Position numbers and translations under genes: made by a program. A stretch of DNA of 64,000 nt from Streptomyces sp. WAC 04229 (GTDB lineage: Bacteria > Actinomycetota > Actinomycetes > Streptomycetales > Streptomycetaceae), in assembly GCF_003947455.1 (NCBI RefSeq), contig NZ_QHJH01000002.1, positions 1-64,000 on the forward strand. The letters are read 5' to 3'. A model generated the notes under the pieces. The model made no database searches. It was not told the origin of the DNA and saw only the letters and a list, made by a program, of their open reading frames with translations. Position 1 is the stretch's first letter. Each line of letters opens with the position of its first letter. Below are positions 1-8,944 of the stretch, in pieces.

Positions 1-80
1 CGCCGCACCCACCCCTCCAGCGCAGCCCGCTCCTCATCCGACAGGATCAGCTCGGCCTTCGGCCGCCCAGTACGCGCCAT
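1..80 (-). CDS. IS630-family transposase, N-terminal fragment cut by window edge
   Basis: Read on the minus strand from ATG at 80-78, the first 26 codons begin M-A-R-T-G-R-P-K-A-E-L and continue into an acidic helix (LSDEERAAL). This is the usual N-terminus of actinobacterial IS630/Tc1-mariner-type transposases, just before the helix-turn-helix. The rest lies outside the window, so it cannot be said whether the element is intact. It marks a likely boundary or rearrangement point to the left of the biosynthetic cluster. No terminal inverted repeat was located with confidence in 81-157. Confidence 0.75.
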   Translation of the reverse strand, partial: MARTGRPKAELILSDEERAALEGWVR

Positions 81-157
81 CAGGCAACCCTACACATCTG
101 AACAGAATTCCTGACTCAGAAGACTAGCAGGACTTTCACGTCCAAGGCCTGTCCCGG

Positions 158-180
158 GCTCAGCGTTTTCACCGCTGAGC
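158..180. terminator. 8-bp hairpin upstream of the phenol hydroxylase gene
   Basis: GCTCAGCG (158-165) and CGCTGAGC (173-180) form a perfect stem around the loop TTTTCAC. It lies between the transposase start and the HpaB-type gene. It could end read-through transcription or act in the leader of the gene at 370. There is no U-run after it. The rest of 81-369 shows no convincing gene. Confidence 0.35.
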
Positions 181-369
181 ACCCGAGGAGATGCCCGGGC
201 ACCGGAACCGGTGTGACGCTGACGGCATGACCGTCATCCCGCGCATGACCGAGTCGGGCACCACGCCGCCCTCCCTCCCTCGCCCCCTTCCCGCCCCGTC
301 CGAGTTGTCCGAAGGGGCCCGGGCCGTCGCGTCCGGGCCCTTCGCACGCCGACGTGCCGGGGCAGCACA

Positions 370-1872
370 GTGACCCGGCCGCTGACCGGGGACGAATACG
401 TCGAGAGCCTCCGCGACGACCGTGAGGTCTTCCTCAACGGCGAGCGGGTCAAGGACGTCACCACACACCCCGCCTTCCGCAACCCGGTGCGGATGACCGC
501 CCGGCTCTACGACGCGCTGCACGATCCGGCGCAGCGCGACGTGCTGACCGCCCCCACCGACACCGGCTCGGGCGGCTTCACCCACCCCTTCTTCCGCACC
601 CCGCGCACCGTCGACGACATGGTCGCCGACCAGCGGGCCATCGCGGCCTGGGCCCGGATGAGCTACGGCTGGATGGGCCGCAGCCCCGACTACAAGGCGT
701 CGTTCCTCGGCACCCTCGGCGCCAACTCCGGCTTCTACGCGCCGTACAGCGGCAACGCCGAGCGCTGGTACCGGGAGTCGCAGGAGAAGGTGCTCTTCTG
801 GAACCACGCCATCGTGCACCCGCCCGTGGACCGCAACCGCGCCCCCGACCAGGTCGCCGACGTGTACATCCGGGTCGAACGCGAGACGGACGCCGGGCTC
901 GTCGTCAGCGGCGCCAAGGTGGTCGCCACCGGCTCGGCACTGAGCCACTACAACTTCATCGCCCACTTCGGCCTGCCGGTCCGCAAGAAGGAGTTCGCCC
1001 TGATCGCCACCGTGCCGATGGGCGCGGCCGGGGTGAAGCTGATCTGCCGCCCGTCGTACGGGGCGAACGCCGCCGCCGTCGGCACCCCGTTCGACTACCC
1101 GCTGTCGTCGCGGCTCGACGAGAACGACACCATCCTGGTCCTCGACCAGGTGCTGGTGCCCTGGGAAAACGTGTTCGTCTACGGAGACCTCGGCAAGGTC
1201 CAGATGTTCGCCGGCCAGTCCGGATTCTCCGAGCGCTTCACCTTCCACGGCTGCACCCGGCTCGCCGTCAAGCTCGAGTTCCTCGCCGGCCTCCTGGCCA
1301 AGGCCCTGGAACTCACCGGCACCAAGGACTTCCGCGGCGTGCAGAGCCGCCTCGGCGAGGTGCTCGCCTGGCGCAACCTGTTCTGGGGGCTCTCCGACGC
1401 GGCCGCCCGCAACCCGGTGGAGTGGAAGAACGGCGCACTGCTGCCCAACCCGCAGTACGGCATGGCGTACCGCTGGTTCATGCAGGTCGGCTATCCACGG
1501 GTCAAGGAGATCATCCAGCAGGACGTGGCAAGCGGGCTCATCTACGTGAACTCCAGCGCCGACGACTTCCGCAGCCCGGAGATACGGCCCTACCTCGACC
1601 GGTATCTGCGCGGCTCGGACGGCTCGGACGCCGAGCAGCGGGTCAAGGTGATGAAGCTGCTCTGGGATGCGACCGGCACCGAGTTCGGCGGTCGGCACGA
1701 GCTCTACGAGCGCAACTACGCCGGCAACCACGAGAGCACCCGGGTCGAACTGCTGCACGCACAGACCGCGACGGGCCTCCTCGACGGTTACAAGGCGTTC
1801 GCCGAACAGTGCCTGGCCGAGTACGACCTGGACGGCTGGACCGCCCCCGACCTGTGGGCACCGGAACGCTGA
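370..1872 (+). CDS. HpaB/SgcC-type two-component FAD-dependent phenol hydroxylase
   Basis: The product (500 aa) is a 4-hydroxyphenylacetate 3-hydroxylase-family monooxygenase, the reduced-FAD-dependent partner that ortho-hydroxylates phenols. Length is normal for the family. The HpaB signature around the flavin site is visible at residues 98-108 ([11 protein letters not shown]), with [12 protein letters not shown] before it and the C-terminal [11 protein letters not shown] stretch typical of the family near residue 450. In natural-product clusters such enzymes (for example SgcC of C-1027) act on carrier-bound tyrosine-type substrates; here that is an inference supported by the adjacent free-standing adenylation gene. 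The GTG start at 370 fits the family N-terminus [14 protein letters not shown]. No flavin reductase partner (HpaC type) is visible in the window. 180 bp separate it from the next gene on the same strand. Confidence 0.85.
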   Translation: MTRPLTGDEYVESLRDDREVFLNGERVKDVTTHPAFRNPVRMTARLYDALHDPAQRDVLTAPTDTGSGGFTHPFFRTPRTVDDMVADQRAIAAWARMSYGWMGRSPDYKASFLGTLGANSGFYAPYSGNAERWYRESQEKVLFWNHAIVHPPVDRNRAPDQVADVYIRVERETDAGLVVSGAKVVATGSALSHYNFIAHFGLPVRKKEFALIATVPMGAAGVKLICRPSYGANAAAVGTPFDYPLSSRLDENDTILVLDQVLVPWENVFVYGDLGKVQMFAGQSGFSERFTFHGCTRLAVKLEFLAGLLAKALELTGTKDFRGVQSRLGEVLAWRNLFWGLSDAAARNPVEWKNGALLPNPQYGMAYRWFMQVGYPRVKEIIQQDVASGLIYVNSSADDFRSPEIRPYLDRYLRGSDGSDAEQRVKVMKLLWDATGTEFGGRHELYERNYAGNHESTRVELLHAQTATGLLDGYKAFAEQCLAEYDLDGWTAPDLWAPER

Positions 1873-2052
1873 GAGCCCGCGGGGCGCCGGGGCGCGGACA
1901 CCGGCTCTGAGAGCGTGCGGGCAAAAAAGACGGAAAGGCGGAAAGGGCGGAGGGGGAGGAAACGGTGCAACCCCTCCTCGTATCGTGCTCTCTTCGCCCC
2001 GTGGGCACGCTGAGAGGAGACCCGCGGCCCGCCGTGGCGACACGCTCACGGC

Positions 2053-3531
2053 ATGACAGCCGATGCCGTACACCACCTCGTCCGGCAGCCCGGGCCCGAA
2101 GGCGCTGCCCTGCTCTGGGACTCCGAGGAGTTCACCACGGAAGACCTGCACGACCGGTCCGTCCGCATCGCCGCCGCGCTCGCCGGTCTCGCCGGCCGCC
2201 CGGTCGCGGTACGGGTGCCGCCCGGACCGGACCGCTACGCGGCGCTGCTCGGCGTGCTGCGCGCCGGGGCGCACGTCGTCTGGTTCGACACCGGGGCCGC
2301 CGGTGAGCGCGCCCGGATGATTTTGGACGACGTCCGCCCGGCCGCGGTGCTGACCGCGGGCCCCCCGGACGCCCTCGTCGCCTGGTACGCCGGGCACACC
2401 GGGACCGCACCCCTGGACGTGACGGAACTGCCCGCTGCGGCCGCGCCCGATCAAGAGGTCCGGCCCGACGACTGGGCGTACATCGCGCACACGTCCGGCT
2501 CCACCGGCCGCCCCAAGGGGGTGCCGCAGACGCACGCCGCGTTGGCCCAGTTCGGCCGCTGGTTCGCCGATGCCTTCGGCCTCGCCCCCGGCGTCCGGGT
2601 CGCCCAGTGGGTGCACCCCGAGCACGACCCGGCGATCTGCGAGACGTTCGCCGCTCTCTTCTCGGGGGCGACGCTGTGCCCCGTACCGCCGAAGATCCGC
2701 GCTCACCCGGCCCGGCTGCTCGACTGGCTCGCCGAGACGCAGGTCGACGTGCTCCAGACCGTCCCGAGCTTCGCGCGCGAGCTGGCCCGCGCGAGCGACG
2801 GGCGGCCGCAGCCGGTGCGGCGACTGGTCCTGATGGGCGAGGCGATCTCGCCGGACCTGGTCGGGGCGCTGCACGCCGGGTCCCCGGACATCGAGCTGTA
2901 CAACCTCTACGGCCCCACCGAGACGATCGCCGCGACCTGGCACCGCATCCCGCGCGGCGCGGCCGGCCCGGTCCCCGTCGGCCGGGCCATTCCTGGCCGG
3001 GAGGTGCTGCTCCTCGACGACGCGGACCGCGAGGCGGACGAGGGCGAGATGGTGGTGCGCAGCCCGTACGTCACCCCGGGCTATCTGCGGGGCGGCCGCG
3101 AAGGTCCCGCGTTCCGTCCCGTCCCCGGGTGCGGCCCCGGCCCCTGGTACCGCACCGGCGACCGGGGGCGGAGACGGCCGGACGGACTCCTGGAGTTCCG
3201 CGGCCGGCACGACGCGCAGGTGAAGATCCAGGGCCACCGCATCGAACTCGCCGAGGTCGAGGCTGTCCTCGACGGGCACTCCTCGGTCGCCGAGTGCACC
3301 GTGCTGGCCGCCCGCAACGACGACGGCCTCGTCACCTCGCTCATGGCGTACGTGGTGTCGCGGGAGGAGGAGCCGCCGCAGCGCCAGTGGCGGGCGTCTG
3401 TGCGGCAGCGGTTCGGTGACGTGCGGCTGCCGATCAGGTTCCGGATCGTGCCGGGCGCGTTGCCGCGCACCGCGACCGGCAAGGTCGATGGTCGCCGGCT
3501 GACGGAGAGCCGGGGAGAGCCGGTGCTGTGA
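2053..3531 (+). CDS. Free-standing NRPS-type adenylation enzyme, possibly beta-tyrosine-specific
   Basis: This 492-aa protein is an acyl/aminoacyl adenylating enzyme without a carrier or condensation domain. Core motifs are present: [11 protein letters not shown] (about residues 150-160), NLYGPTE (about 285), YRTGD, and the terminal catalytic lysine in TATGKVDGR. Manual alignment to GrsA gives pocket residues D-P-C-Q-V-M-L-A-A-K. From memory, this resembles the pattern of the beta-tyrosine-activating SgcC1 family of enediyne clusters, and the neighbour at 370-1872 is an SgcC-type hydroxylase. The inferred role is activation of beta-tyrosine or a related aryl beta-amino acid for loading in trans. 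No free-standing carrier protein or MIO aminomutase is seen nearby, so the acceptor is unknown. Start ATG at 2053. Confidence 0.75.
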   Translation: MTADAVHHLVRQPGPEGAALLWDSEEFTTEDLHDRSVRIAAALAGLAGRPVAVRVPPGPDRYAALLGVLRAGAHVVWFDTGAAGERARMILDDVRPAAVLTAGPPDALVAWYAGHTGTAPLDVTELPAAAAPDQEVRPDDWAYIAHTSGSTGRPKGVPQTHAALAQFGRWFADAFGLAPGVRVAQWVHPEHDPAICETFAALFSGATLCPVPPKIRAHPARLLDWLAETQVDVLQTVPSFARELARASDGRPQPVRRLVLMGEAISPDLVGALHAGSPDIELYNLYGPTETIAATWHRIPRGAAGPVPVGRAIPGREVLLLDDADREADEGEMVVRSPYVTPGYLRGGREGPAFRPVPGCGPGPWYRTGDRGRRRPDGLLEFRGRHDAQVKIQGHRIELAEVEAVLDGHSSVAECTVLAARNDDGLVTSLMAYVVSREEEPPQRQWRASVRQRFGDVRLPIRFRIVPGALPRTATGKVDGRRLTESRGEPVL

Positions 3532-3617
3532 CGACAGGTGCGCCGGGGAGGTCTTCCGGGCGGTTGGCCGCGCGGTGGTTCGCTCCGGCCGCCGAGGGGG
3601 TGGGTGGTGGCTGAGAC

Positions 3618-3679
3618 GGTCCGCCACAAAGGGCCCGTCGTGCAGGGGAGGTTGCACGACGGGCCCTTTGTGGCGGACC
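3618..3679. terminator. 27-bp perfect stem-loop between convergent genes
   Basis: Positions 3618-3644 and 3653-3679 are perfect inverted repeats of 27 bp around an 8-nt loop (GGGGAGGT). The arms contain GGTCCGCCAC and AAGGGCCCGTCGTGCA. It sits between the convergent adenylation gene (ends 3531) and the FAD oxidoreductase gene (ends 3733), where a bidirectional terminator is expected. There is no U-tract, as is common in Streptomyces. Confidence 0.85.
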
Positions 3680-3732
3680 GGCTGAGCTCAGCGCCTGCGT
3701 ACGAACCCCGGGCGGGGCCCGCACGCGGGCTC

Positions 3733-5109
3733 TCAGCGCGTCCGGGCGAGAGCCGGCTGCCGCGGCGGGGCGGCGGCGGGCCGGGTGAAGGCGCCGCGCA
3801 GAACGCGCCACAGCACGGCTGGGCGCATCAGCGACTGCGGGGTGTCGACCATGCCGGCGGCCCGCAGGTACGCCGTGGTGACCTTCGGGTCCCGGGTCGC
3901 CGCCACCTGGACGAGCCGCAGGTAGCGCTGGACCATGCGCATCTTCAGGGAACGGTTGCCGGGGACGTCCGGGAAGTTCAGGTCGACCGTCGTGGTCATC
4001 TCCCAGGGCGCGTCGATGCAGTCGCGGGCCAGGTCGCGGAAGTACGTCGCCGGGTCGGGCTCACCGGCCGGGCGCAGGTGTCGGCGCAGCGTCAGCGCGG
4101 AGATCGCGGCCACGGTCATGCCCTGCGCGTACACCGGGTTGAAGCTGGTGACCGCGTCCCCGGTGACGACCAGGCCGGCCGGCAGCCGGGACATCCGCTC
4201 GTACCGGCGGCGCAGCGTGACCGGGTAGTGGAAGGGCACCGGATCGTCGACCGGGCGGGCCGTCTTCAGGGCGTCGGCGATGTCCGGGATCGCCAGCGAC
4301 CGGACGAACTCGTAGAAGCCCTCCTGGTCGGTCGGAGGATGGTCGCCGAGCAGGCCGTACGTCGTCAGCTCGACCCGGCCGTGGTCGGTCTGCGTGAAGA
4401 TCGCGCCACGCGGGGAGCCCGGGTACGCGACCGGGATGATGGCCAGGTCGCCGCGCCACGGGTCATCGTCCAGCTCGTAGTGCTGCGTGACGTACCCGAG
4501 GTTGATCTTGATGCGTTCCTCGGGGACCGTCCCGTAGCCGAACCGCTTCAGCATCGCCGGGGTCCGCGAGCCGCGGCCGGTGGCGTCGACGACCAGGTCG
4601 GCCTCGATGACGACCTCGCGCCGGTCGTCGTCCAGGTCGGCCAGCCGGGCCCCGGTGATCCGGGAGTGGTCCGGCGTGGCTTCGAGGCCGACGATGTCGT
4701 GGCGTTCGACGAACCGCACCCGGGGCAGCCGCTCCACGCGCTCCCGCAGGTGACGTTCCATCAGCGGGGCCGTGGCCGGTACCGCGATGTAGCCGATGTC
4801 CTCACGGACCAGCGGCTGCCCGTTGAAGAACCAGCGGCACGAGCCGGCGTAGTCGCCGGTCGGACAGCCGTCGGCGACGAGTCCGTCGACGAAGCCGGGG
4901 AACAGCTCCTCGGTGACCTGGAGGCCGCGGACGTGCATGGCGTTGATGTGCCGGCCCTGTGGGCGGCCGCGGCGCGGTCCCCGCTCGCCGACCAGTCGGT
5001 CACGGTCGACGATCAGGACCTCGTCGTACTGCTCGGTCAGGACGCGCGCGGCGAACAGGCCGGCGTAGCTGCCGCCGAGCACCAGCGCCCGGCGTGGCTT
5101 CTTGCCCAT
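3733..5109 (-). CDS. FAD-dependent oxidoreductase/monooxygenase
   Basis: A 458-aa flavoprotein of the p-hydroxybenzoate hydroxylase/geranylgeranyl-reductase fold. The N-terminus is a dinucleotide-binding motif (LVLGGSYAGLFAARVL) with an acidic strand end (VDRDRL). A middle DATGRGSRTPAML segment and the second FAD motif GLVVTGDAVTSFNPVYAQGM (about residues 330-350) complete the fold. The start is placed at ATG 5109 (MGKKPRR), preceded by GAGGAAGG; an upstream in-frame extension lacks flavoprotein character. It is the last gene of a minus-strand run with the AhpD-like gene and rmlA. Substrate is unknown; oxidation of the peptide, sugar or aryl unit is possible. Halogenase hallmarks (GWxWxIP) were not seen. 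Confidence 0.75.
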   Translation of the reverse strand: MGKKPRRALVLGGSYAGLFAARVLTEQYDEVLIVDRDRLVGERGPRRGRPQGRHINAMHVRGLQVTEELFPGFVDGLVADGCPTGDYAGSCRWFFNGQPLVREDIGYIAVPATAPLMERHLRERVERLPRVRFVERHDIVGLEATPDHSRITGARLADLDDDRREVVIEADLVVDATGRGSRTPAMLKRFGYGTVPEERIKINLGYVTQHYELDDDPWRGDLAIIPVAYPGSPRGAIFTQTDHGRVELTTYGLLGDHPPTDQEGFYEFVRSLAIPDIADALKTARPVDDPVPFHYPVTLRRRYERMSRLPAGLVVTGDAVTSFNPVYAQGMTVAAISALTLRRHLRPAGEPDPATYFRDLARDCIDAPWEMTTTVDLNFPDVPGNRSLKMRMVQRYLRLVQVAATRDPKVTTAYLRAAGMVDTPQSLMRPAVLWRVLRGAFTRPAAAPPRQPALARTR

Positions 5110-5221
5110 CAGTGGTCCACCCTTCCTCGTGACCGCTCGGCCCGTTGGCGGCGGCGTGGGGCGCAGGGCGTCGAGGACTACGGAACCTCGCTGGATCCGC
5201 CCATGCGGTGGAGCGTCGCAG

Positions 5222-6289
5222 TCAGGCGGACGGCCCCACATCTTTCCGCGTGCCTTCCTGCGGTACGAGCCGCCCGACCGTCCGGCGGGCTGCGGAGAAC
5301 GCTGCCCAGGAGGTCAGTTCGATCAGCTGCGCGTCGTCCGCGCGGCATTCCGCGACAAGCTCGGGGGTGACGCGGTAGGACGCGACGGCGGTCGTCAGCG
5401 CCAGGCGCGCGGCCGGTCGGTCCTGCGCGGGCAGCGGTTGGACCGCCCCCTCCAGCCATCCGGGGAAGTCCACCGGCGGAGTACCGGAGTCCGGGTCGTC
5501 GAGCCGGGTTTCGACGAGTGCGCGCACCCCGGCCGGGACACTCCGCTCACCGGCGGCGGCGATGGCGGCGGCCCCCCGGTGCACGGCCTCGGCGATGTGC
5601 GGTACGGGTGCGGCCCAGCCGGTGTCCGCGGGCGGCGCCGCCGGGCACAGCAGGCCGAGCGACTCGCCCGGGGCGACCTGGACCCGGCCGAGCCGTCTCA
5701 TGACCGAGGCCGCAGTGCGCCGCAGGACCCGTTCGGCGGGCTGCGGCACGGAGGGCAGCGGCGAGTCCCGGAGGAACACGTTGACCATGCGGTTGATGTA
5801 GTGGAAGGTCAGCGCGACCCCGGCGAATTCGGGCCGCTGTTCGGCCGGGAACGGCTCCGGCCCCCGGCCGGTCCGCGCCCAGCGGACCAGGGCGCGCAGC
5901 CCGGGGTCGGAGATCTCGTCGGTCCCGTCGGCCGCGATGCGGGCGGCGTCCGGTCCGGCCAGCAGTCCGGTAAGGGCGGCACCGTGCACGTCCACGCAGT
6001 AGGGGCAGCGGTTGGCCAGCGACACCGCCGCGGCCACCGCCTCCTTGTCGGCGCGGCCGGCCAGGCCCGGTACGAGCAGTGTCTCCCGCAGGATGCTCCA
6101 GCACGCCGCGAGCACGTCGGGTGCCGCGGCGTGCAGGGCGAGCGGCGGGGCGAGCATCCCGAAGTCGGCCTCGACCTGGCGGTAGACACGCGCCACGGGT
6201 TCGGCGGCGGCCCCCGGTGGTATCGGCCGGACGAACCGGAGGTGTGCGGGCACGACGCGCCGGGTCGCCGTCCTGAGCAGTCTTCCCAT
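5222..6289 (-). CDS. AhpD/carboxymuconolactone decarboxylase-like protein
   Basis: This 355-aa protein contains the AhpD-type CxxCxxxH motif (CPYCVDVH, about residues 95-102), the redox-active centre of alkylhydroperoxidase-like proteins. It is much longer than single-domain CMD proteins (about 110-190 aa), and the C-terminal half lacks a second CxxC, so it is a diverged two-repeat form. The ATG at 6289 is preceded by AGGAGG, which overlaps the stop codon of rmlA upstream, so translation of the two is probably coupled. Its role in the cluster is not evident: thiol redox protection or an oxidative tailoring step are both possible. Confidence 0.65.
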   Translation of the reverse strand: MGRLLRTATRRVVPAHLRFVRPIPPGAAAEPVARVYRQVEADFGMLAPPLALHAAAPDVLAACWSILRETLLVPGLAGRADKEAVAAAVSLANRCPYCVDVHGAALTGLLAGPDAARIAADGTDEISDPGLRALVRWARTGRGPEPFPAEQRPEFAGVALTFHYINRMVNVFLRDSPLPSVPQPAERVLRRTAASVMRRLGRVQVAPGESLGLLCPAAPPADTGWAAPVPHIAEAVHRGAAAIAAAGERSVPAGVRALVETRLDDPDSGTPPVDFPGWLEGAVQPLPAQDRPAARLALTTAVASYRVTPELVAECRADDAQLIELTSWAAFSAARRTVGRLVPQEGTRKDVGPSA

Positions 6290-6299
6290 GGCGGGCCTC

Positions 6300-7187
6300 C
6301 TAAGCGAAGGTGTGGGCGGCGAAGGTGTGGGCGATCTCGGTGAGGTAGCGGCCGTAGTCCGACTGCCACATGCGGGCGCCGAGTTCGTAGCAGGTCTCGG
6401 CGTCGATGTAGCCCATGCGCAGCGCGATCTCCTCCAGGCAGGCCACCCGCACCCCCTGACGTTCCTGGATCACCTGCACGTACTGGCTGGCGGCGGTCAG
6501 GGTGTCGTGCGTCCCGCAGTCCATCCAGGTGTAGCCGCGGCTGAGCGGTACGAGTCTGGCCCGGCCCTGCCGCAGGTACTCCTGGTTGACGTCGGTGATC
6601 TCCAGCTCGCCGCGCTCCGAGGGCCGCAGCCCGGCGGCGATGCCGACGACGTCGTCGTCGTAGAGGTAGAGGCCCGTGATGGCCTGGTCGGAGCGCGGGC
6701 TGCGGGGTTTCTCGCAGATCGACAGCAGCCGGCCGGTGTCGTCGGTCTCGGCGATGCCGTACCGCCCGGGATCCGCGACGGAGTAGCCGAACAGCGTGCA
6801 GCCGTCGACCGCACGGGTCTCCCGCTGCAGCACGTTGTAGAAACCCGCGCCGTGGAAGAGGTTGTCGCCGAGGACCAGCGCGGACCGGTCGTGCCCGATG
6901 TGGTCGGCGCCGATCAGGAATGCCTCGGCGATGCCGCGCGGCTCCTTCTGCTCGGCGTAGCTGATGTTCAGGCCGAGCCGGGACCCGTCACCGAGCAGGT
7001 CCTGGATGCGCGGGACCACGTCGGGGTTCGAGATGATCAGGATGTCCCGGACACCGGCCAGCATCAGCACCGAGACCGGGTAGTACAGCATCGGCTTGTC
7101 GTGGACGGCCAGCAGCTGCTTGGACGTCGCCAGCGTCAGCGGGTAGAGCCGTGTGCCGCTGCCGCCGGCGAGAACGATTCCCTTCAC
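6300..7187 (-). CDS. rmlA: Glucose-1-phosphate thymidylyltransferase
   Basis: The 295-aa product forms dTDP-glucose from glucose-1-phosphate and dTTP, the first step of dTDP-deoxysugar biosynthesis. The nucleotidyltransferase signature GGSGTRLYPLT is at residues 7-17, followed by SKQLLAVHDKPMLYYPVS, and LGDNLFHG and EKPRSPRS lie in the expected order. The true start is GTG at 7187 (VKGIVLAGG); upstream codons do not belong to the family. It is divergent from the sugar methyltransferase gene over a 218-bp region (7188-7405) that should hold both promoters. It starts a minus-strand run with the AhpD-like and FAD genes. The last residues repeat AHTF-A-AHTFA, a small C-terminal oddity. Confidence 0.93.
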   Translation of the reverse strand: MKGIVLAGGSGTRLYPLTLATSKQLLAVHDKPMLYYPVSVLMLAGVRDILIISNPDVVPRIQDLLGDGSRLGLNISYAEQKEPRGIAEAFLIGADHIGHDRSALVLGDNLFHGAGFYNVLQRETRAVDGCTLFGYSVADPGRYGIAETDDTGRLLSICEKPRSPRSDQAITGLYLYDDDVVGIAAGLRPSERGELEITDVNQEYLRQGRARLVPLSRGYTWMDCGTHDTLTAASQYVQVIQERQGVRVACLEEIALRMGYIDAETCYELGARMWQSDYGRYLTEIAHTFAAHTFA

Positions 7188-7405
7188 CTTCCGCTCCGTT
7201 CGTCGAGTCGGATCTGGCGGAGACGCAGGCTCCGAGTATGTGGCGGGCGACCCGCGGCCGGATCTCCTGGAATGCGGTCTGCACATGCCCCGCGAGGTGG
7301 CCCGGCGGTGCGCATTCTCAAAGGCGTGACCCGCCGGGGAACGGCGTGATACTCCACTGCGCCGGGCCGCCCAGGCCCATCACCCTCATCGAGGAGGCTT
7401 CGACG

Positions 7406-8272
7406 ATGATCGTCGAGCAGGACACCGAGACACTGCGGGGATTCCGGGCCGATGACGCCAACTTCAGGCTGACACTGTGGGATCCGCGGACCAACGGGGT
7501 GCGCTACCTGAAGACGCTGCTGTACAGCGCCGCCGGCCGGCTGAGCCCGCTGGAACGGGAGCAGCTGCGCCGCATCAGCCCCCGTGACGTCGGCGGCCCG
7601 ATCACCGTCCGGCACGGCGGCGAAGAGATCGACATGGACTACCTGCGGGCGGTGCAGGAGGTCGGCTACCTCGCCGAGCAGGTCCGGCTGGACGGTGCGC
7701 GGATCGTCGAGATCGGCGCCGGGTACGGCCGTACGGGCCATGCGCTGATGACCGCCCACGACGTCGCGGAGTACCACATCGTCGAGCAGGAGGAGTCGCT
7801 GCCGCTGGCCCGCGCCTACCTGCGCACGGTGCTCGGCCCCGAACAGTTCGCCAAGGTGTCGTTCCACTCGGCCACGGACGCCGCGGACACCTTCCCGTAC
7901 GACGTCGACCTGGCCGTCAACATCGACTCGTTCGCCTGCATGCCGCCGGACGCGGTACGCGGCTACCTCCGGCTCGTCGACGAGCGGTGCCGGGCGTTCT
8001 ACGTCAACGGGCCGGTCGGCAAGTTCCTCGACAAGGAGCTGGACAACCACGCGCGGGGCGCCGACGAGGTGGCCACCGCGCTGAGCAACGGACTGCTGAC
8101 CGAGGTCATCGACATCTTCGACAGCGAGGCCGTGCACGAGCAGTCCCGCCGGTTCGTGTCCGTCTACGCCCCGGGCGACCGCTGGGAGTGCGCCGCCGAG
8201 GCCGCCACACCGGTGTGGAGCTACTACTGGCAGGCGCTGTACCGCTCCTCCAAGCGGCGGCACGCCGCGTAG
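7406..8272 (+). CDS. Probable sugar O-methyltransferase (NanM-type)
   Basis: A 288-aa SAM-dependent methyltransferase. Motif I is RIVEIGAGYGRTG (from about residue 98), followed by the acidic strand end YHIVEQEESLPLA. The family assignment to putative sugar O-methyltransferases (NanM-like) is by overall appearance and by its place among dTDP-sugar genes. ATG 7406 has GAGGAGG at 7391-7397. Its last 49 bp overlap the 3' end of the convergent epimerase gene (stop at 8224), so both C-termini are encoded on opposite strands of the same DNA. The likely job is methylation of a deoxysugar hydroxyl, before or after transfer. Confidence 0.7.
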   Translation: MIVEQDTETLRGFRADDANFRLTLWDPRTNGVRYLKTLLYSAAGRLSPLEREQLRRISPRDVGGPITVRHGGEEIDMDYLRAVQEVGYLAEQVRLDGARIVEIGAGYGRTGHALMTAHDVAEYHIVEQEESLPLARAYLRTVLGPEQFAKVSFHSATDAADTFPYDVDLAVNIDSFACMPPDAVRGYLRLVDERCRAFYVNGPVGKFLDKELDNHARGADEVATALSNGLLTEVIDIFDSEAVHEQSRRFVSVYAPGDRWECAAEAATPVWSYYWQALYRSSKRRHAA

Positions 8273-8841
8273 TCGGGCAGCAGACCGGCGTCCAGCGCCT
8301 CGTCGAGACTGGGCGCCGCCTGGTCGCGCGGCGACAGAACGGGTTCGATGTCGCCGGGGATCGGCAGCGCGAGCCGCGGGTCGAAGGGATCGAGCGCCAG
8401 CTCGTTCTCGGGCCGGTACTCCAGCGACAGGAGGTAGTTCATCACCGTGTGGTCCTCGAGGGCGACGAACAGGTGGCCCACCCCGAGCGGGAAGTACAGG
8501 GCCGGGCTGTCCTCCCGGCCGAGCTCCACGACGTCGTAACTCCCGAACGTCGGCGAGCCGACCCGCAGGTCGACCACGAAGTCCAGGGCGCGGCCGTGCG
8601 CACAGTAGACGTACTTGGCGGTGCCCGGCGGGGTCGCGGTGTAGTGCAGGCCCCGCACCGCACCGCGGCGCGAGACGCTGAAGTTGACCTGGGCCACCGG
8701 GAAGAGCGGATGTGCGGCCGCGGGCGTGAACGCCGACGACCGCAACGGCGTACGGAAGACACCGCGCTCGTCGGGGAACGACGGCACGGCGAAGGCCAGG
8801 GCACCGCCCACCAGCCGGGTGGGCGTGGTCTCGTCAGTCAC
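8224..8841 (-). CDS. RmlC-family dTDP-4-keto-6-deoxyhexose 3- or 3,5-epimerase
   Basis: The 205-aa protein is a cupin of the RmlC/EvaD group. Seen are FPDERGVFRTPL, QVNFSVSRRGAVRGLHY (holding the catalytic His region), VDLRVGSPTFG and PLGVGHLFVAL. Start GTG 8841 (VTDETTP) matches family length; an ATG at 8901 would add a non-homologous tail. It is divergent from rmlB over 103 bp. Whether it epimerises C3 only, or C3 and C5, cannot be told from the sequence read here. Together with rmlA and rmlB it gives a dTDP-4-keto-6-deoxy sugar; no RmlD-type ketoreductase is in the window. Confidence 0.85.
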   Translation of the reverse strand: MTDETTPTRLVGGALAFAVPSFPDERGVFRTPLRSSAFTPAAAHPLFPVAQVNFSVSRRGAVRGLHYTATPPGTAKYVYCAHGRALDFVVDLRVGSPTFGSYDVVELGREDSPALYFPLGVGHLFVALEDHTVMNYLLSLEYRPENELALDPFDPRLALPIPGDIEPVLSPRDQAAPSLDEALDAGLLPDYAACRRLEERYSACQ

Positions 8842-8944
8842 CGCACCAGGGTTACCGAGGCACGCGCGGCAGGGCCACTCGCCGATTGCGGGCCGTGGCA
8901 CGCTGGGAGATGCCCGCGCGGCGACCGGCGGCGACGATCAGGAC

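Noticed and set aside
191..373. Possible 60-aa leader gene overlapping the HpaB-type start
   Set aside because: Composition is that of random high-GC translation, there is no ribosome binding site, and it resembles no known leader peptide.
169..3657. A 1162-codon open frame on the minus strand opposite the hydroxylase and adenylation genes
   Set aside because: It mirrors two clear enzymes on the plus strand, has Arg/Pro/Gly/Val-rich low-complexity translation and no family features; high-GC codon use creates such antisense frames.
3733..5109. Flavin-dependent halogenase
   Set aside because: The protein has FAD motifs, but the tryptophan-rich GWxWxIP halogenase motif was not seen, so a monooxygenase/oxidoreductase call is safer.
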